Under the pieces are notes generated by a model. The model worked only from the letters and a program-made list of their open reading frames with translations, had not been told where the DNA came from and did not search any database. From Erythrobacter sp. BLCC-B19 (lineage in GTDB: Bacteria > Pseudomonadota > Alphaproteobacteria > Sphingomonadales > Sphingomonadaceae), in NCBI RefSeq assembly GCF_028621955.1, contig NZ_CP117516.1, positions 2,812,001 through 2,876,000 of the forward strand: a stretch of 64,000 bases of DNA, given 5' to 3'. This document shows, piece by piece, positions 45,098-55,606 of this stretch (its first letter is position 1; each line of letters starts with the position of its first letter). The position numbers and the translations under genes are program-made.

Positions 45098-45161
45098 TGC
45101 GGCGGTTACCCTTGGGAGCGGTGCCGCAGGCGTCTGACGCGCGGCTACCTACGCCCAAGGG
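45098..45161 (-). promoter_or_regulatory. leuA attenuator: mutually exclusive leader hairpins
   Basis: On the minus strand, GCCGCGCGTC (45136-45145) pairs with GACGCCTGCGGC (45123-45134) in a strong hairpin. The TGCGGC at the end of that second arm can pair instead with GCCGCA (45098-45103). CCCTTGGG at the end of the leader ORF (45154-45161) is complementary to CCCAAGGG (45109-45116). The three-way competition is the layout of a translation-coupled attenuator. The U-run after the last stem is weak (CGTTTTG), so the terminator, or block of leuA translation, is not certain. Confidence 0.65.
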
Positions 45162-45211
45162 CGCATAAGTCGAAGCAGCGCAAGTCCGTTTCCGATCATG
45201 GCCAGCGTCAT
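45149..45211 (-). CDS. Leucine-rich leader peptide of leuA
   Basis: A 20-codon ORF on the leuA strand, 84 bases upstream of leuA. It begins MTLAMIGNG and ends LRLMRPWA, with five Leu codons, four of them in the LALLRL cluster. Its last codons lie in the leader pairing region. Stalling of ribosomes here when charged tRNA-Leu is scarce would expose alternative structures. No strong Shine-Dalgarno is visible. Composition and position are seen directly; regulation is inferred. Confidence 0.72.
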   Translation of the reverse strand: MTLAMIGNGLALLRLMRPWA

Positions 45212-45269
45212 TGCCGATTCTTGCGCGCGGTGCAAGCTGCGAATGGCCGCAATGTCGCGGCCCTCCGTC

Positions 45270-45725
45270 TTATCCGCAGCGCGCGTCGCGGATGATGTTC
45301 TGCGCATCGAGCATGATCGACAGGCGCGGATTGGTGGGATCGGGGTTGACGTTGGCGGTGCTGCCAAAGGTGACAAAGCGCAGGTTGTCGGTGCGCCCCA
45401 GCATCTTGGCGATCTCGGCGCGGGTGGCCTGATCGGCGAGCTTGCCGATGAACGGCCCCATCAGGGGCGCGCCGCAGGTCTTGGAGGCGGGATCGGTGAG
45501 CGTGCCCCGCGCAAAGGCACCCGGCGCGGCGCCGGGCAGGGGCTGGGCGATCTGCGGCGTGGCGGTTGCGCCCGGCGCGGGTGCGCCGCCCGGTGCAGGG
45601 GTCGCGCCCGCGCCGATGCGCGCGGCGAAGTCCTCGGCATCATTGCCCGGCTGCGTGGGCTCCGACCCGCACGCGGCAAGCGCAAGAGCGGCACAGGTAA
45701 GCGAGAGGACGGCGCGGCGGATCAT
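45270..45725 (-). CDS. Lipoprotein with peptidase-inhibitor I78-like domain
   Basis: 151-aa lipoprotein: signal with lipobox LAACGS (Cys near residue 19), then an Ala/Pro/Gly-rich linker (PAPGGAPAPGATATPQ), then a domain with GPFIGKLADQATRAEIAKML, LRFVTFGST and RLSIMLDAQNIIRDARCG. The latter pattern matches inhibitor family I78 (elastase/protease inhibitors), so it may guard the envelope against proteases. A GGCCGC-GCGGCC hairpin follows its stop (45245-45262). leuA's leader lies just downstream on the same strand. Confidence 0.72.
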   Translation of the reverse strand: MIRRAVLSLTCAALALAACGSEPTQPGNDAEDFAARIGAGATPAPGGAPAPGATATPQIAQPLPGAAPGAFARGTLTDPASKTCGAPLMGPFIGKLADQATRAEIAKMLGRTDNLRFVTFGSTANVNPDPTNPRLSIMLDAQNIIRDARCG

Positions 45726-45804
45726 CGGCAGGGTTCCCGGACTGGCATGGTTGCCAGATGCAAAGCCTGCCTTTCATTACCCGATTATGACAAGCCTGGC
45801 GATG

Positions 45805-46953
45805 TCAGCGCATGCGGATGCGGTCGGCGGTCAGTTGGTTCACGCTTGTCACGCCCATCAGCCGCATCCCGCGCTCGATCTCGTCCTTGAGGATGCCGAG
45901 CGCGCGCTCCACGCCCGCCTGCCCGGCTGACGCGAGCGCATAGAGATAGAGCCGCCCGCCCGAGGCCGCGGTGGCCCCGCTGCACAGCGCCTTTAGGACA
46001 TGGGTGCCGCGCCGCACGCCGCCATCGCAGATGATCTCGATCCGGCCGCCGACCGCATCGACGATCTCGAGCAGCTGGTCGAAAGGCGCGCGGCTGCCAT
46101 CCAATTGCCTGCCGCCATGGTTGGAAATCATGATCGCATCCGCGCCCATTTCCACCGCCCGGCGCGCATCGCCCGCGCTCATAACGCCCTTAAGCACGAA
46201 GGTGCCGCCCCAGTCCTGCCGGATGCGCGCGGCGGTGTCCCAGTCCATCGCGGTGTCGAGCATGGTGTTGAAATACTGGGCGATACTCACCGCCTTGCCT
46301 GAGCCTTCGCTGACATGGGTGTCGAGATTGGGGAGGCGGAACTTCTCCCGCAGCACGTAATCGAGCGTCCACCTGGGCCGCGTGGCATAGCTCCACACAC
46401 TCGCCGGGGTGAAGCGGGGCGGGGTGGTGAAGCCCGAACGCAGGCACCGCTCGCGCTTGCCCGACACGATGGTGTCGACCGTCAGCGCCAGCGCATCGAA
46501 CTTCGCCGCCTGACACCGCTCGATCATGTGAGCGTTCAGCCCCTTGTCCTTGTGGACATAGAGCTGGAACAGCTTTGGCCCGCTGGTCAGCGCGGCGATC
46601 TCCTCGATGCTGCGCGTGGCAAGGCTGGAGATGCCGAACCACAGGCCGTATTTCTCCGCCGCCCGCGCCACCGCGCGCTCACCCTCCCAGTGGAAGGCGC
46701 GCTGCACTGCTGTGGGCGAGAGCATCAAGGGGAGGGCGGATTTGCGCCCGAGGATCATGCAGGATGTGTCGATCGTCTCGACCCCGGCAAGCACATCGGG
46801 CACCAGATCAACGCCAGCAAAGGCAGCCGTGTTGCGCGCCTTGGTCAATTCGTCATCGGCCGCGCCGTCGATGTAATCGAACACGGGGAAGGGCAGGCGC
46901 GCCCTCGCCAGTCGGCGGAAATCGTCGATATTGTGGCAATCGGCAAGGCGCAT
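45805..46953 (-). CDS. FMN-dependent alpha-hydroxy-acid oxidase/dehydrogenase
   Basis: 382-aa member of the L-lactate dehydrogenase/glycolate oxidase family, oxidising an L-2-hydroxy acid with FMN. Seen: FPVFDYIDGAADDELT at the N terminus, LMLSPTAVQRAFHWEGE, LALTVDTIVSGKRERCLRSG, the catalytic His in SNHGGRQLDGSRAP, and the FMN phosphate region ICDGGVRRGTHVLKAL. Close to LldD, but lactate specificity is not proven. Divergent from the YHS gene. Confidence 0.9.
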   Translation of the reverse strand: MRLADCHNIDDFRRLARARLPFPVFDYIDGAADDELTKARNTAAFAGVDLVPDVLAGVETIDTSCMILGRKSALPLMLSPTAVQRAFHWEGERAVARAAEKYGLWFGISSLATRSIEEIAALTSGPKLFQLYVHKDKGLNAHMIERCQAAKFDALALTVDTIVSGKRERCLRSGFTTPPRFTPASVWSYATRPRWTLDYVLREKFRLPNLDTHVSEGSGKAVSIAQYFNTMLDTAMDWDTAARIRQDWGGTFVLKGVMSAGDARRAVEMGADAIMISNHGGRQLDGSRAPFDQLLEIVDAVGGRIEIICDGGVRRGTHVLKALCSGATAASGGRLYLYALASAGQAGVERALGILKDEIERGMRLMGVTSVNQLTADRIRMR

Positions 46954-47109
46954 CGTGCCGCCGGTCTTGAAACAGCCTGTGCATCAAGTCGAACAATTTT
47001 TTGCCGCCTGCGCCCGCCTGCTGTCACCTTTGCCAGCAGCCGCGCGAAGAAGGGGCATCACGGTGCGACAAAACCCCGACGCGCCTTCCGCAAGACAGGA
47101 CGCACTCCC

Positions 47110-47607
47110 ATGACCCGCAATCACCTCGCAATCGCGCTCGCCGCCCTTACTGTGCCACTTGCCATCACCGCGCCGGTGCTGGCCGAGGGCGGGATCTATG
47201 TCGGCACCGAAGGCGCGAAGCTGGCCGTTGGCGGCTATGACACGGTCAGTTATTTCCGCGGCAAGGGCCAGCCCGTGAAGGGCAGCGCGGCCCACAAGCT
47301 GACCTGGAAGGGGGCAACCTGGCATTTCGCCAGCGCCGAGAACGCCGCGGCCTTCAAGGCCAATCCGGCCGCCTATGCCCCGCAATATGGCGGGCATTGC
47401 GCCTGGGCGATGGCGCGGGGCTATCTCGCGCCGGGCGATCCGACCGCCTATGATGTGGTTGGCGGCAAGCTTTACCTCAATTATGATCAGGACATCCGCG
47501 CCAAGTGGCGGGCGAGCATGGCAAGCCACATCGCCAAGGCCGCGCCCAATTGGGCCAAGATCCCGGCGGGCAAGACCTACACCGGTTCGTCCTGGTTCGG
47601 CCTTTAA
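47110..47607 (+). CDS. YHS-domain periplasmic protein
   Basis: 165-aa protein with a signal peptide (IALAALTVPLAITAPVLA) and a YHS-like domain: GGYDTVSYFRGKGQPVKGS, WKGATWHFASAENAAAFKANP and APQYGGHCAWAM, the last with a metal-compatible Cys/His. YHS domains occur in metal-handling proteins; the exact role is unknown. The reading frame is open far upstream, but only the part from 47110 has the signal peptide and homology. Converges with the YceI gene through a hairpin. Confidence 0.83.
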   Translation: MTRNHLAIALAALTVPLAITAPVLAEGGIYVGTEGAKLAVGGYDTVSYFRGKGQPVKGSAAHKLTWKGATWHFASAENAAAFKANPAAYAPQYGGHCAWAMARGYLAPGDPTAYDVVGGKLYLNYDQDIRAKWRASMASHIAKAAPNWAKIPAGKTYTGSSWFGL

Positions 47608-47627
47608 CAGTCTGGCCTGCAACAGTT

Positions 47628-47669
47628 GGTGACGGGCGGATGCGGCGACCCACGCGCCCGCTCGTCACC
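47628..47669. terminator. Hairpin between convergent YHS and YceI genes
   Basis: GGTGACGGGCG (47628-47638) pairs with CGCCC (47655-47659) and CGTCACC (47663-47669), with a 3-base bulge and a 16-base loop. It lies between two convergent stops, 20 and 10 bases away. No U-run follows on either strand, so it may be a Rho-assisted or 3'-stabilising stem. Confidence 0.45.
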
Positions 47670-47679
47670 TTGATGGGGC

Positions 47680-48342
47680 CTACTGCTTCTCGAACGCCGC
47701 GCTGATCGTCAGGGTTACGTCCTTGCTCACGAACGGCACCCCATAATTGACACCCCACTGGGTGCGGTCGATGGTGGTGCGAGCATGGAAGCCCACCGTG
47801 TCCTTCTTGTTGAACGGGTTGACCCCTGCGCCGATGAACTCGGTCTTGAGGGTCACGGGCGCGCTCTTGCCGTTCATGGTGAGGGTGCCGGTGATGTCAG
47901 CCGTGGTCGCGCCGGTCTTGACCACCTTGGTTGAGGTGAAGGTCGCCATGCCCTGCGTCGGCCCGAAGAAATCGGGCGCGCCGCCATCCTTCCCGGCGCG
48001 CAGCAGGTGATCCTTGAGCCCGGCGCTGGCAACGGTGACGTCGGCGATGGGCACGTTCACGGTGAGGCTGGCGGCCTCGATATTGGCCGGATCCATCGTC
48101 AACGTGCCGGTGATATTGCCGAACAGGCCGATGTAGTCGTTGAAGCCGAAATGGCTCACCTGCCAGTCTACGAGTGTATGCCCGGCATCGAGCGCATAGG
48201 TGCCAGCGGTGACGCGCGATGCGTCCTGAGCGCCGGGGACTTGCGGCGCACCTTGCGCAAACAGCGCGGGGGCGGCGGCGATCCCGCCGGTCACGATGGC
48301 AAGCATGGCAGCGGCGGCCACAGCGAGGGTGGTGCGGTTCAT
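47680..48342 (-). CDS. YceI-family periplasmic lipid-binding protein
   Basis: 220 aa; signal peptide (MLAIVTGGIAAAPALFAQ) then a YceI lipocalin-like barrel: YALDAGHTLVDWQVSHFGFNDY at the N terminus, ASLTVNVPIADVTVAS in the middle, and the VGFHARTTIDRTQWGVNYG end strand. YceI proteins bind polyprenoid or ubiquinone-like lipids in the periplasm and are induced by base or stress in E. coli; this member's ligand is not known. Downstream of ilvC on the same strand, separated by a strong hairpin. Confidence 0.9.
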   Translation of the reverse strand: MNRTTLAVAAAAMLAIVTGGIAAAPALFAQGAPQVPGAQDASRVTAGTYALDAGHTLVDWQVSHFGFNDYIGLFGNITGTLTMDPANIEAASLTVNVPIADVTVASAGLKDHLLRAGKDGGAPDFFGPTQGMATFTSTKVVKTGATTADITGTLTMNGKSAPVTLKTEFIGAGVNPFNKKDTVGFHARTTIDRTQWGVNYGVPFVSKDVTLTISAAFEKQ

Positions 48343-48397
48343 CAGGTTGGTCTCCTCTTGGGTTGAAAGACCAATACCCGACGCCCCGCGAAGGTTC

Positions 48398-48425
48398 CAC
48401 CGCCCGCCGCATCGGGCGGGCGGTG
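48398..48425 (-). terminator. Strong hairpin after ilvC
   Basis: A perfect 11-bp stem (CACCGCCCGCC and GGCGGGCGGTG, 6-base loop) begins 14 bases past the ilvC stop. No U-run follows on the minus strand. It probably ends or protects the ilv transcript and separates it from the YceI gene. Confidence 0.55.
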
Positions 48426-48439
48426 AAAATCTTTCAGGC

Positions 48440-50078
<1,639 letters not shown>

Positions 50079-50088
50079 GGGAGTGTCC

Positions 50089-51906
50089 TTAGACCAGCGC
50101 CTTGGCTTCGTCGTCCATCGTGCCGTCGACCTTGTCGCCATAGAGCAGCATCTCGGTGTGCGCGGCTCCGCTCGGGATCATCGGCAGGCAGTTCGCATCC
50201 TGCGCGACAAGGCAATCGACGATCACCGGGCCGGGATGATCGAGCATCCGCATGATGCCATCATCCAGATCGCGCTCCTCGGTGATGCGAATGCCCTTCC
50301 AGCCATAGGCTTCGGCGAGCTTCACGAAGTCGGGCAGGCTGTCCGAATAGGAGTTCGAATAGCGGCTTTCATAGGTCAGTTCCTGCCACTGGCGGACCAT
50401 GCCCATGTATTCGTTGTTCAAGATGAAGATCTTGACCGGCAGGCGGTATTGCGACGCGGTGCCGAGTTCCTGGATGTTCATCTGGATCGAAGCCTCGCCC
50501 GCGATGTCGATCACCAGCGCGTCCGGGTGGCCCAATTGCGCGCCGATGGCGGCGGGCAGGCCATAGCCCATCGTTCCGAGCCCGCCCGAGGTGAGCCACT
50601 TGTTGGGATCCTCGAACCCGAAATACTGCGCCGCCCACATCTGGTGCTGGCCGACTTCGGTGGTGATGATCGGCTTTCTCGCATGGGTGAGAGCGTGCAG
50701 CCGCTCGACCGCCTTTTGCGGCATGATCATGCCGGGGTTCTTGGTCGAACGCTCGGGATAGGCGAGACATTCGCGCGCGCGCCAGCCTGCAATCCGGGCC
50801 TTCCATTCGCCGAGGTTCTGCGCCTGACGGCTGCCCCACGCCTCGATCAGCTGCGACAGCACCGTCCCGCAATCGCCGAGGATGCCGAGATCGACGGGCA
50901 CGGTCTTGTTGATCGAGGAGCGGTCGATATCGATGTGGATCTTTTTCGACCCCGGCGAGAACGCGTCGAGCCGCCCCGTCACGCGGTCGTCAAAACGCGC
51001 GCCGATGCAGACCATCACGTCGCACTTGTTCATCGCCATGTTGGCTTCGTAGGTGCCGTGCATCCCCAGCATCCCGAGCCAGTCGGGATGGGTCGAGGGG
51101 AACGCGCCGAGGCCCATCAGGGTCGAGGTCACGGGCGCGCCGGTGAGGTCCTGAAACCGGCGCAGCAATGCGCTCGCCTCAGGGCCGGAATTGATAACGC
51201 CGCCGCCGGTGTAGAAGATCGGCGCCTTGGCCTGCGCGATCATTTCGACCGCTTCGATGATCTGTTCCGCCGGAGCGACCGTTTGCGGCGCATAGCGGTG
51301 CGCACCCGCGCGCACCACGGCGCGGCGCTCGGAGGGAACGGCGATCTGCACGTTTTTGGGAATGTCGATCACGACCGGGCCGGGGCGGCCGGTGGTGGCG
51401 ATCAGGAAAGCTTCCCTGATCGTCGCGGCGAGATCGGCCGGGTCTTTGACCAGGTAATTGTGCTTGGTGCAGTGGCGGGTGATGCCAATAGTGTCGGCTT
51501 CCTGAAACGCGTCCGTCCCGATCAGCGCGGTCGGCACCTGCCCGGTGATCACCACCATCGGGATCGAGTCCATCCACGCGTCGGCAATCCCGGTGATCGC
51601 GTTGGTCGCACCGGGGCCGCTGGTGACCAGCACTACGCCCGGCTTGCCCGTGGCGCGGGCATAGCCTTCGGCCGCATGGGCCGCACCGGCTTCGTGGCGG
51701 ACAAGGATGTGGCGGATGCGTTCGTCACCGAACAGCTCGTCATAGATGGGGAGCACCGCGCCGCCGGGATAGCCGAACACGAATTCCACGCCCTGTTCGA
51801 TCAGCCCTTCAACGAGGATCGCCGCACCGCTCATGGCGGGGGTATTGTCCGAGGGGGGCTTGCCCGAAGGGTTGGGGGCCGGCTGACCGGTCACGGGGAA
51901 CTCCAT
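50089..51906 (-). CDS. ilvB: Acetolactate synthase large (catalytic) subunit
   Basis: TPP enzyme condensing two pyruvates, or pyruvate and 2-ketobutyrate; about 605 aa. Seen: [17 protein letters not shown] with the catalytic Glu region, [28 protein letters not shown], and the TPP motif [15 protein letters not shown] with [13 protein letters not shown]. The start ATG at 51906 gives an N-terminal ~25-residue extension; GTG at 51972 would put the leader hairpin inside the coding region and is rejected. Upstream attenuator-like hairpin at 51922-51963. Confidence 0.95.
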   Translation of the reverse strand: MEFPVTGQPAPNPSGKPPSDNTPAMSGAAILVEGLIEQGVEFVFGYPGGAVLPIYDELFGDERIRHILVRHEAGAAHAAEGYARATGKPGVVLVTSGPGATNAITGIADAWMDSIPMVVITGQVPTALIGTDAFQEADTIGITRHCTKHNYLVKDPADLAATIREAFLIATTGRPGPVVIDIPKNVQIAVPSERRAVVRAGAHRYAPQTVAPAEQIIEAVEMIAQAKAPIFYTGGGVINSGPEASALLRRFQDLTGAPVTSTLMGLGAFPSTHPDWLGMLGMHGTYEANMAMNKCDVMVCIGARFDDRVTGRLDAFSPGSKKIHIDIDRSSINKTVPVDLGILGDCGTVLSQLIEAWGSRQAQNLGEWKARIAGWRARECLAYPERSTKNPGMIMPQKAVERLHALTHARKPIITTEVGQHQMWAAQYFGFEDPNKWLTSGGLGTMGYGLPAAIGAQLGHPDALVIDIAGEASIQMNIQELGTASQYRLPVKIFILNNEYMGMVRQWQELTYESRYSNSYSDSLPDFVKLAEAYGWKGIRITEERDLDDGIMRMLDHPGPVIVDCLVAQDANCLPMIPSGAAHTEMLLYGDKVDGTMDDEAKALV

Positions 51907-51921
51907 CTGATTGCGCGCTTC

Positions 51922-51963
51922 AATAAGAAAACCGGCCCGACGCAGGGGGGTGCGCATCGGGCC
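51922..51963 (-). terminator. Attenuator-like hairpin in the ilvB leader
   Basis: On the minus strand GGCCCGA-TG-CGCA (51951-51963), loop CCCCCC, then TGCG-TCGGGCC (51934-51944): 11 bp with a 2-base bulge, followed by GGTTTTCTTATT (51922-51933). This is the form of an intrinsic terminator, located 16 bases before the ilvB start and after a CTTGAC-like -35 element at 51998-52003. Likely transcription attenuation of ilvBNC. No branched-chain-rich leader peptide is evident. Confidence 0.7.
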
Positions 51964-52006
51964 GAGTGACACCGCCGCTAAAGGTCATAATCTGATAAGT
52001 CAAGCC

Positions 52007-52963
52007 CTATTTGCGCAATAATGATGCAAATTGACTGTCTATGTCGATATTTTCGGATTCCCAATCCGGATGGACGCGGGGCCATTCGGGCGGGGGTTGC
52101 CGCCGAAACCAGGTGAACTGGCGCTTGGCGTAGTTGCGGGTCGCCTGTGCGCCGCTTGCGATCACCTCGTCCGCCTCGATTTCGCCCGCCAGCCAGGCGG
52201 CGATCTCGGGCACGCCGATCGCCCGCATCACCGGCAGTTCGGGATCGAGACCGCGCGCCAGCAAGGTCTCGACCTCGGCAATTGCGCCGGCATCGAGCAT
52301 GGCCTCGAACCGCACATCGCAGCGATCATAGAGCCACTGGCGCTCGGGCTCGATGATCAGCGGGTGGAGCGTCACCTCCTCCGCGATCCCGCCCGCCTTG
52401 GCCAACTGCCAATCACCCAGCGTCACCCCGGTCGCGCGTTTAACCTCAAGCGCACGGGCGATGCGCTGACTGTCACCGGGATCGAGCATGGCCGCGCGTT
52501 CCGGGTCTTCGATCTGGAGCAGCTTGTAGGCGTCGGCCTCCTCCAGCGCGCGCACGGCAGCCCGCACAGCCGGGTCGATTTCGGGGATGGGGGCGATCCC
52601 TTCGAGCAGCACCTTGAGATACAGCCCCGTCCCCCCGACAAGGATCGGAACCGCGCCCTGTTCGTGGCAATCGGCAATCTCGGCCTTGGCGCGGGCGGCC
52701 CATGCAGCGGCTGAGCAGGCCTCGGCCCCGTCCCATGCGCCGAACAGGCGGTGTTCGATCCCCTCCATCTCCTCCTCGGTGGGCCGCGCGGAGAGGATTT
52801 GCAGATCGGCATAGACCTGCGCGCTATCGGCGTTGATGATGACGGCGCGCCGGCCATCGGCCTCTATGCGCTGCGCGAGCGCAATCGCCACGGCGCTCTT
52901 GCCGCTGGCGGTCGGCCCTGCAATGAGCGCGAGCGGATTTTCAGGAGTGACAGGTATGCTCAT
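52007..52963 (-). CDS. miaA: tRNA dimethylallyltransferase
   Basis: 318-aa enzyme adding dimethylallyl to N6 of A37 in tRNAs reading UNN codons. P-loop [15 protein letters not shown] is near residue 16; [37 protein letters not shown] and RQFTWFRRQ near the end are family marks. The start is ATG at 52963, within 8 bases of the divergent serB start; no other start is available nearer. Prenyl donor would come from the isoprenoid pathway (ispE in this window). Confidence 0.95.
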   Translation of the reverse strand: MSIPVTPENPLALIAGPTASGKSAVAIALAQRIEADGRRAVIINADSAQVYADLQILSARPTEEEMEGIEHRLFGAWDGAEACSAAAWAARAKAEIADCHEQGAVPILVGGTGLYLKVLLEGIAPIPEIDPAVRAAVRALEEADAYKLLQIEDPERAAMLDPGDSQRIARALEVKRATGVTLGDWQLAKAGGIAEEVTLHPLIIEPERQWLYDRCDVRFEAMLDAGAIAEVETLLARGLDPELPVMRAIGVPEIAAWLAGEIEADEVIASGAQATRNYAKRQFTWFRRQPPPEWPRVHPDWESENIDIDSQFASLLRK

Positions 52964-53840
52964 TGCGCGGCTGATAGCAGAGACTGAGGCACATGAAACG
53001 CGTCTCGATGCGCTGTCCGGCGCTTTGGTTGCAGCGGGCGCGGAGCTGGCATCTGCCGGTGTGCCGAAGAGCGATGACGGCGTTCTCGAACTGCGCTTTT
53101 CCAAGGGTGATCCTGTGGCGGTGCTCGGCGCGATCGACGCCGTCTATGCCCCCGCCGACATGCTGGTGGCGCGCGGGGCGATCACGGTGCCGCGTCTGTT
53201 CGTCTCGGACATGGATTCGACCATGATCGGGCAGGAATGCATCGACGAGCTGGCCGACTATGCCGGGATCAAGGCGCAGATCGCCGACATCACCGAACGC
53301 GCGATGCAGGGCGAGCTCGATTTCGAGGCGGCCCTGCGCGAGCGTGTGGCGCTGCTGGCGGGGCTGGGTGAGAGCGCGATTGCCGATTGTCTTGCCGAAC
53401 GCATCACCGCCACGCCGGGTGCCAAGACGCTGGTGGCAACGCTCAATGCTCTGGGGGCACGCTCGGTGCTGGTGACGGGGGGCTTCCATCACTTTGCCGA
53501 TCCGGTGGCCGAAATGCTCGGGTTTCACCGGGTGGTGGGCAACCGTCTGGCGGTCGAGGGCGGGCAGCTGACTGGCGGGCTGGTGGGGCCGATCACCGAT
53601 TCAGCAGTCAAGGCTGCGGTGTTGCACGAGGAACTGGCGGGGCTGGGCGAGGGCACGCGCAGCCTTGCGACCGGCGATGGGGCGAACGACATTCCGATGA
53701 TCCAGGCCGCGACCTACGGCTTTGCCTATCGCGCCAAGCCCAAGGCACGCGATGCGGCCAACGGGCGGGTGGATGCGGGCGATCTGACGGCGGTGCTGCG
53801 CCTGCTGGGCATCCCGCGCGAGGACTGGCGCGAGGGCTGA
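52956..53840 (+). CDS. serB: Phosphoserine phosphatase
   Basis: HAD-superfamily phosphatase, last step of serine synthesis; 294 aa with an N-terminal ACT-like region. Asp85 (nucleophile) and Asp87 are in [28 protein letters not shown] holds the Thr motif [14 protein letters not shown] holds motif III Asp residues. The start ATG at 52956 has AGGAG about 9 bases upstream and overlaps the miaA start region head to head. Confidence 0.95.
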   Translation: MLIARLIAETEAHETRLDALSGALVAAGAELASAGVPKSDDGVLELRFSKGDPVAVLGAIDAVYAPADMLVARGAITVPRLFVSDMDSTMIGQECIDELADYAGIKAQIADITERAMQGELDFEAALRERVALLAGLGESAIADCLAERITATPGAKTLVATLNALGARSVLVTGGFHHFADPVAEMLGFHRVVGNRLAVEGGQLTGGLVGPITDSAVKAAVLHEELAGLGEGTRSLATGDGANDIPMIQAATYGFAYRAKPKARDAANGRVDAGDLTAVLRLLGIPREDWREG

Positions 53841-53847
53841 TCGCTGG

Positions 53848-53866
53848 TGCGGCACGGCCTGCCGCA
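53848..53866 (+). other. Hairpin after serB
   Basis: Perfect 7-bp stem TGCGGCA-CGGCC-TGCCGCA, 8 bases after the serB stop, followed by AAAAAGGG. Not a canonical terminator because no U-run follows on the plus strand. Confidence 0.35.
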
Positions 53867-53954
53867 AAAAGGGTTTCATTTGGCGAACCGAATCGGCTAT
53901 TAACATTGGTGTAAGCAAGCCGCGTTAAAGCACGTTCCCAAGGAGCGCCTTCGC

Positions 53955-54797
53955 ATGACCCGAACTGTCCGTAACGCCTATACCGAAATGTTCGCACCTG
54001 ACGGGACTGTGCTGCTGCACCCCGATCGCCCGGCTGCGAAATATCGGCCGATGCGGGCGGTGCGCAACTTCCAGAAGCTGATGAAGGACAAGGAAGACAC
54101 CGCAGCGGTCTTCAAGATCTTCGAATCGCTGCCCTCGAAGGATTTCCTGCCCCGCATCGCGGCCTTTGCCCTGTCGGAGCGCGGCGAGCAGCTGCGGGCA
54201 AGCGAGGCCTGGCTTCCCGATATCCTCGATGATCACGCGACCTTGCGCAAGACCCCGAAGGGCAGCCTCGCGCACGCCTATTGCGATTTCATGGAAGCCG
54301 AAGGCCTGAGCGCAGCCGGCCTTGTGGCTGAAAGCGACCGCGCCGGACGCCCGCGCTTTCCCGATCTCGTCGAATGGTACATTAACCGTTCGCGCGACAC
54401 GCATGACCTGTTTCACGTCCTCACCGGCTATGGCCGCGATGCGCTGGGCGAGGCTTCGGTGCTGCTGTTCACTCACGGCCAGTCGCCCAGTCAGGGACAC
54501 CTGCTGATCGGCTATGCAGGTGCGGCCAACATCAAGAAGATGGTCAAGGGCAGCAAGGCTCCGGTGATGAGCGCGGTGCGCGAGGCGCACCGGATCGGCA
54601 AGGGCGCGCCGCCGCTGATCGAACAGCCGATCCGCCAGCTGCTCGAACGCCCGATCGACGAGGTGCGCGCGGCTCTGCGCATCCCGCAGCCGCACCAGTA
54701 TCGCGAATGTCACCGCATCTGGCAGGCCGAGGGCATCGACCCCTATGACCTGCTCGCCAGCAGCAAGCCGGCCGAGCCCGAACTGCTTGCGGCCTGA
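53955..54797 (+). CDS. COQ4-like ubiquinone biosynthesis protein (copy A)
   Basis: 280-aa COQ4-family protein. The metal motif HDxxH-x11-E is present: His150, Asp151, His154 and Glu166 in HDLFHVLTGYGRDALGE. LPDILDDHATLRKTPKGSL precedes it; FTHGQSPSQGHLLIGYAGA follows. COQ4 proteins are linked to ubiquinone synthesis, with a recent assignment to C1 decarboxylation/oxidation of the ring. The start ATG at 53955 follows AAGGAG. A second copy follows 13 bases downstream. Confidence 0.87.
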   Translation: MTRTVRNAYTEMFAPDGTVLLHPDRPAAKYRPMRAVRNFQKLMKDKEDTAAVFKIFESLPSKDFLPRIAAFALSERGEQLRASEAWLPDILDDHATLRKTPKGSLAHAYCDFMEAEGLSAAGLVAESDRAGRPRFPDLVEWYINRSRDTHDLFHVLTGYGRDALGEASVLLFTHGQSPSQGHLLIGYAGAANIKKMVKGSKAPVMSAVREAHRIGKGAPPLIEQPIRQLLERPIDEVRAALRIPQPHQYRECHRIWQAEGIDPYDLLASSKPAEPELLAA

Positions 54798-54810
54798 GGA
54801 GCGCCCCTTC

Positions 54811-55602
54811 GTGCCTGTCACCGATCTTCCGCTTGTCGCCCCGACCCGCAAGGTGTCGGGCTTCCGCCCGCTCAAGGTGCTCCACCACTTCGGCAAGCTG
54901 GTCGAGGACAAGGAGGACACCGAGCAGGTGTTCCATATCATTGAGGCGACCAAGGGCAGGAAGAGCCACCGTCAGGCATGGAACTTCATCCAGTCGCCTG
55001 AAGGTCGGCGCTTCCTCGAAGAGGGCACCAGCATCCCCGCGATGCTCGATGATCACGCCCGCTGGGCCGATTGCGGGCCGAACACGGTCGCGGCGCACTA
55101 TATCGCCTTCATGAAGCGCGAGGGGCTTTCGGCGGCAGGGCTGGTGGCGGAAAGCCACAAGTGGGCGCCGCCCGAAAGCCTGCCGCGCGATCTGACCCAG
55201 TGGTATTTCGACCGGCTGCGCGACACGCATGACCTGTTTCACGTGCTGACCGGCTATGGCCGCGACGCGCTGGGTGAGGCGAGCCTCCTGGGCTTCACTT
55301 ACGAGCAGAACCACAACACGGGCATCCTGTTCATCGCCTATGCCGGCGCGCGGCAGATCAAGAAGGTCAGCGGCACCAAAGCGCCGCTGTTCGCCGCGAT
55401 CAAGGAAGGGCGCAAGTTGGGCCGGGCGGCCGCGAAAATCAGTCATCAGGATATTGCTGCACTGATGCGCGAAGATATCGATGCGGCGCGCACCCGGCTC
55501 GGCATCGGCAAGCCCGAGGTCTATCGCCAGTGTCTTGCGATCCTCCAAAGCGAAGGCACCGCGCGAGAGCAGCTGACGCTGGGCGGCGCCCAGGCAGCCT
55601 GA
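54811..55602 (+). CDS. COQ4-like ubiquinone biosynthesis protein (copy B)
   Basis: 263-aa paralogue of the preceding gene: the same RDTHDLFHVLTGYGRDALGE block with His140, Asp141, His144 and Glu156, and the same AMLDDHARWADCGPNTVA region. The N-terminal VSGFRPLKVLHHFGKLVEDK is parallel to copy A. The start is GTG at 54811, with GAGGAG 9 bases upstream; the open frame extending to 54745 overlaps copy A and is rejected. Both copies keep the metal ligands, so neither looks dead; they may form a heteromer. Confidence 0.87.
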   Translation: MPVTDLPLVAPTRKVSGFRPLKVLHHFGKLVEDKEDTEQVFHIIEATKGRKSHRQAWNFIQSPEGRRFLEEGTSIPAMLDDHARWADCGPNTVAAHYIAFMKREGLSAAGLVAESHKWAPPESLPRDLTQWYFDRLRDTHDLFHVLTGYGRDALGEASLLGFTYEQNHNTGILFIAYAGARQIKKVSGTKAPLFAAIKEGRKLGRAAAKISHQDIAALMREDIDAARTRLGIGKPEVYRQCLAILQSEGTAREQLTLGGAQAA

Positions 55603-55606
55603 GGGC

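Noticed and set aside
51907..51972. GTG at 51972 or ATG at 51957 as ilvB start
   Set aside because: Both would put the terminator-like stem and U-run within coding sequence, and the extra residues are not conserved.
53848..53866. Hairpin after serB as an intrinsic terminator
   Set aside because: The run after the stem is A-rich, not U-rich, on the serB strand; listed only as a structure.
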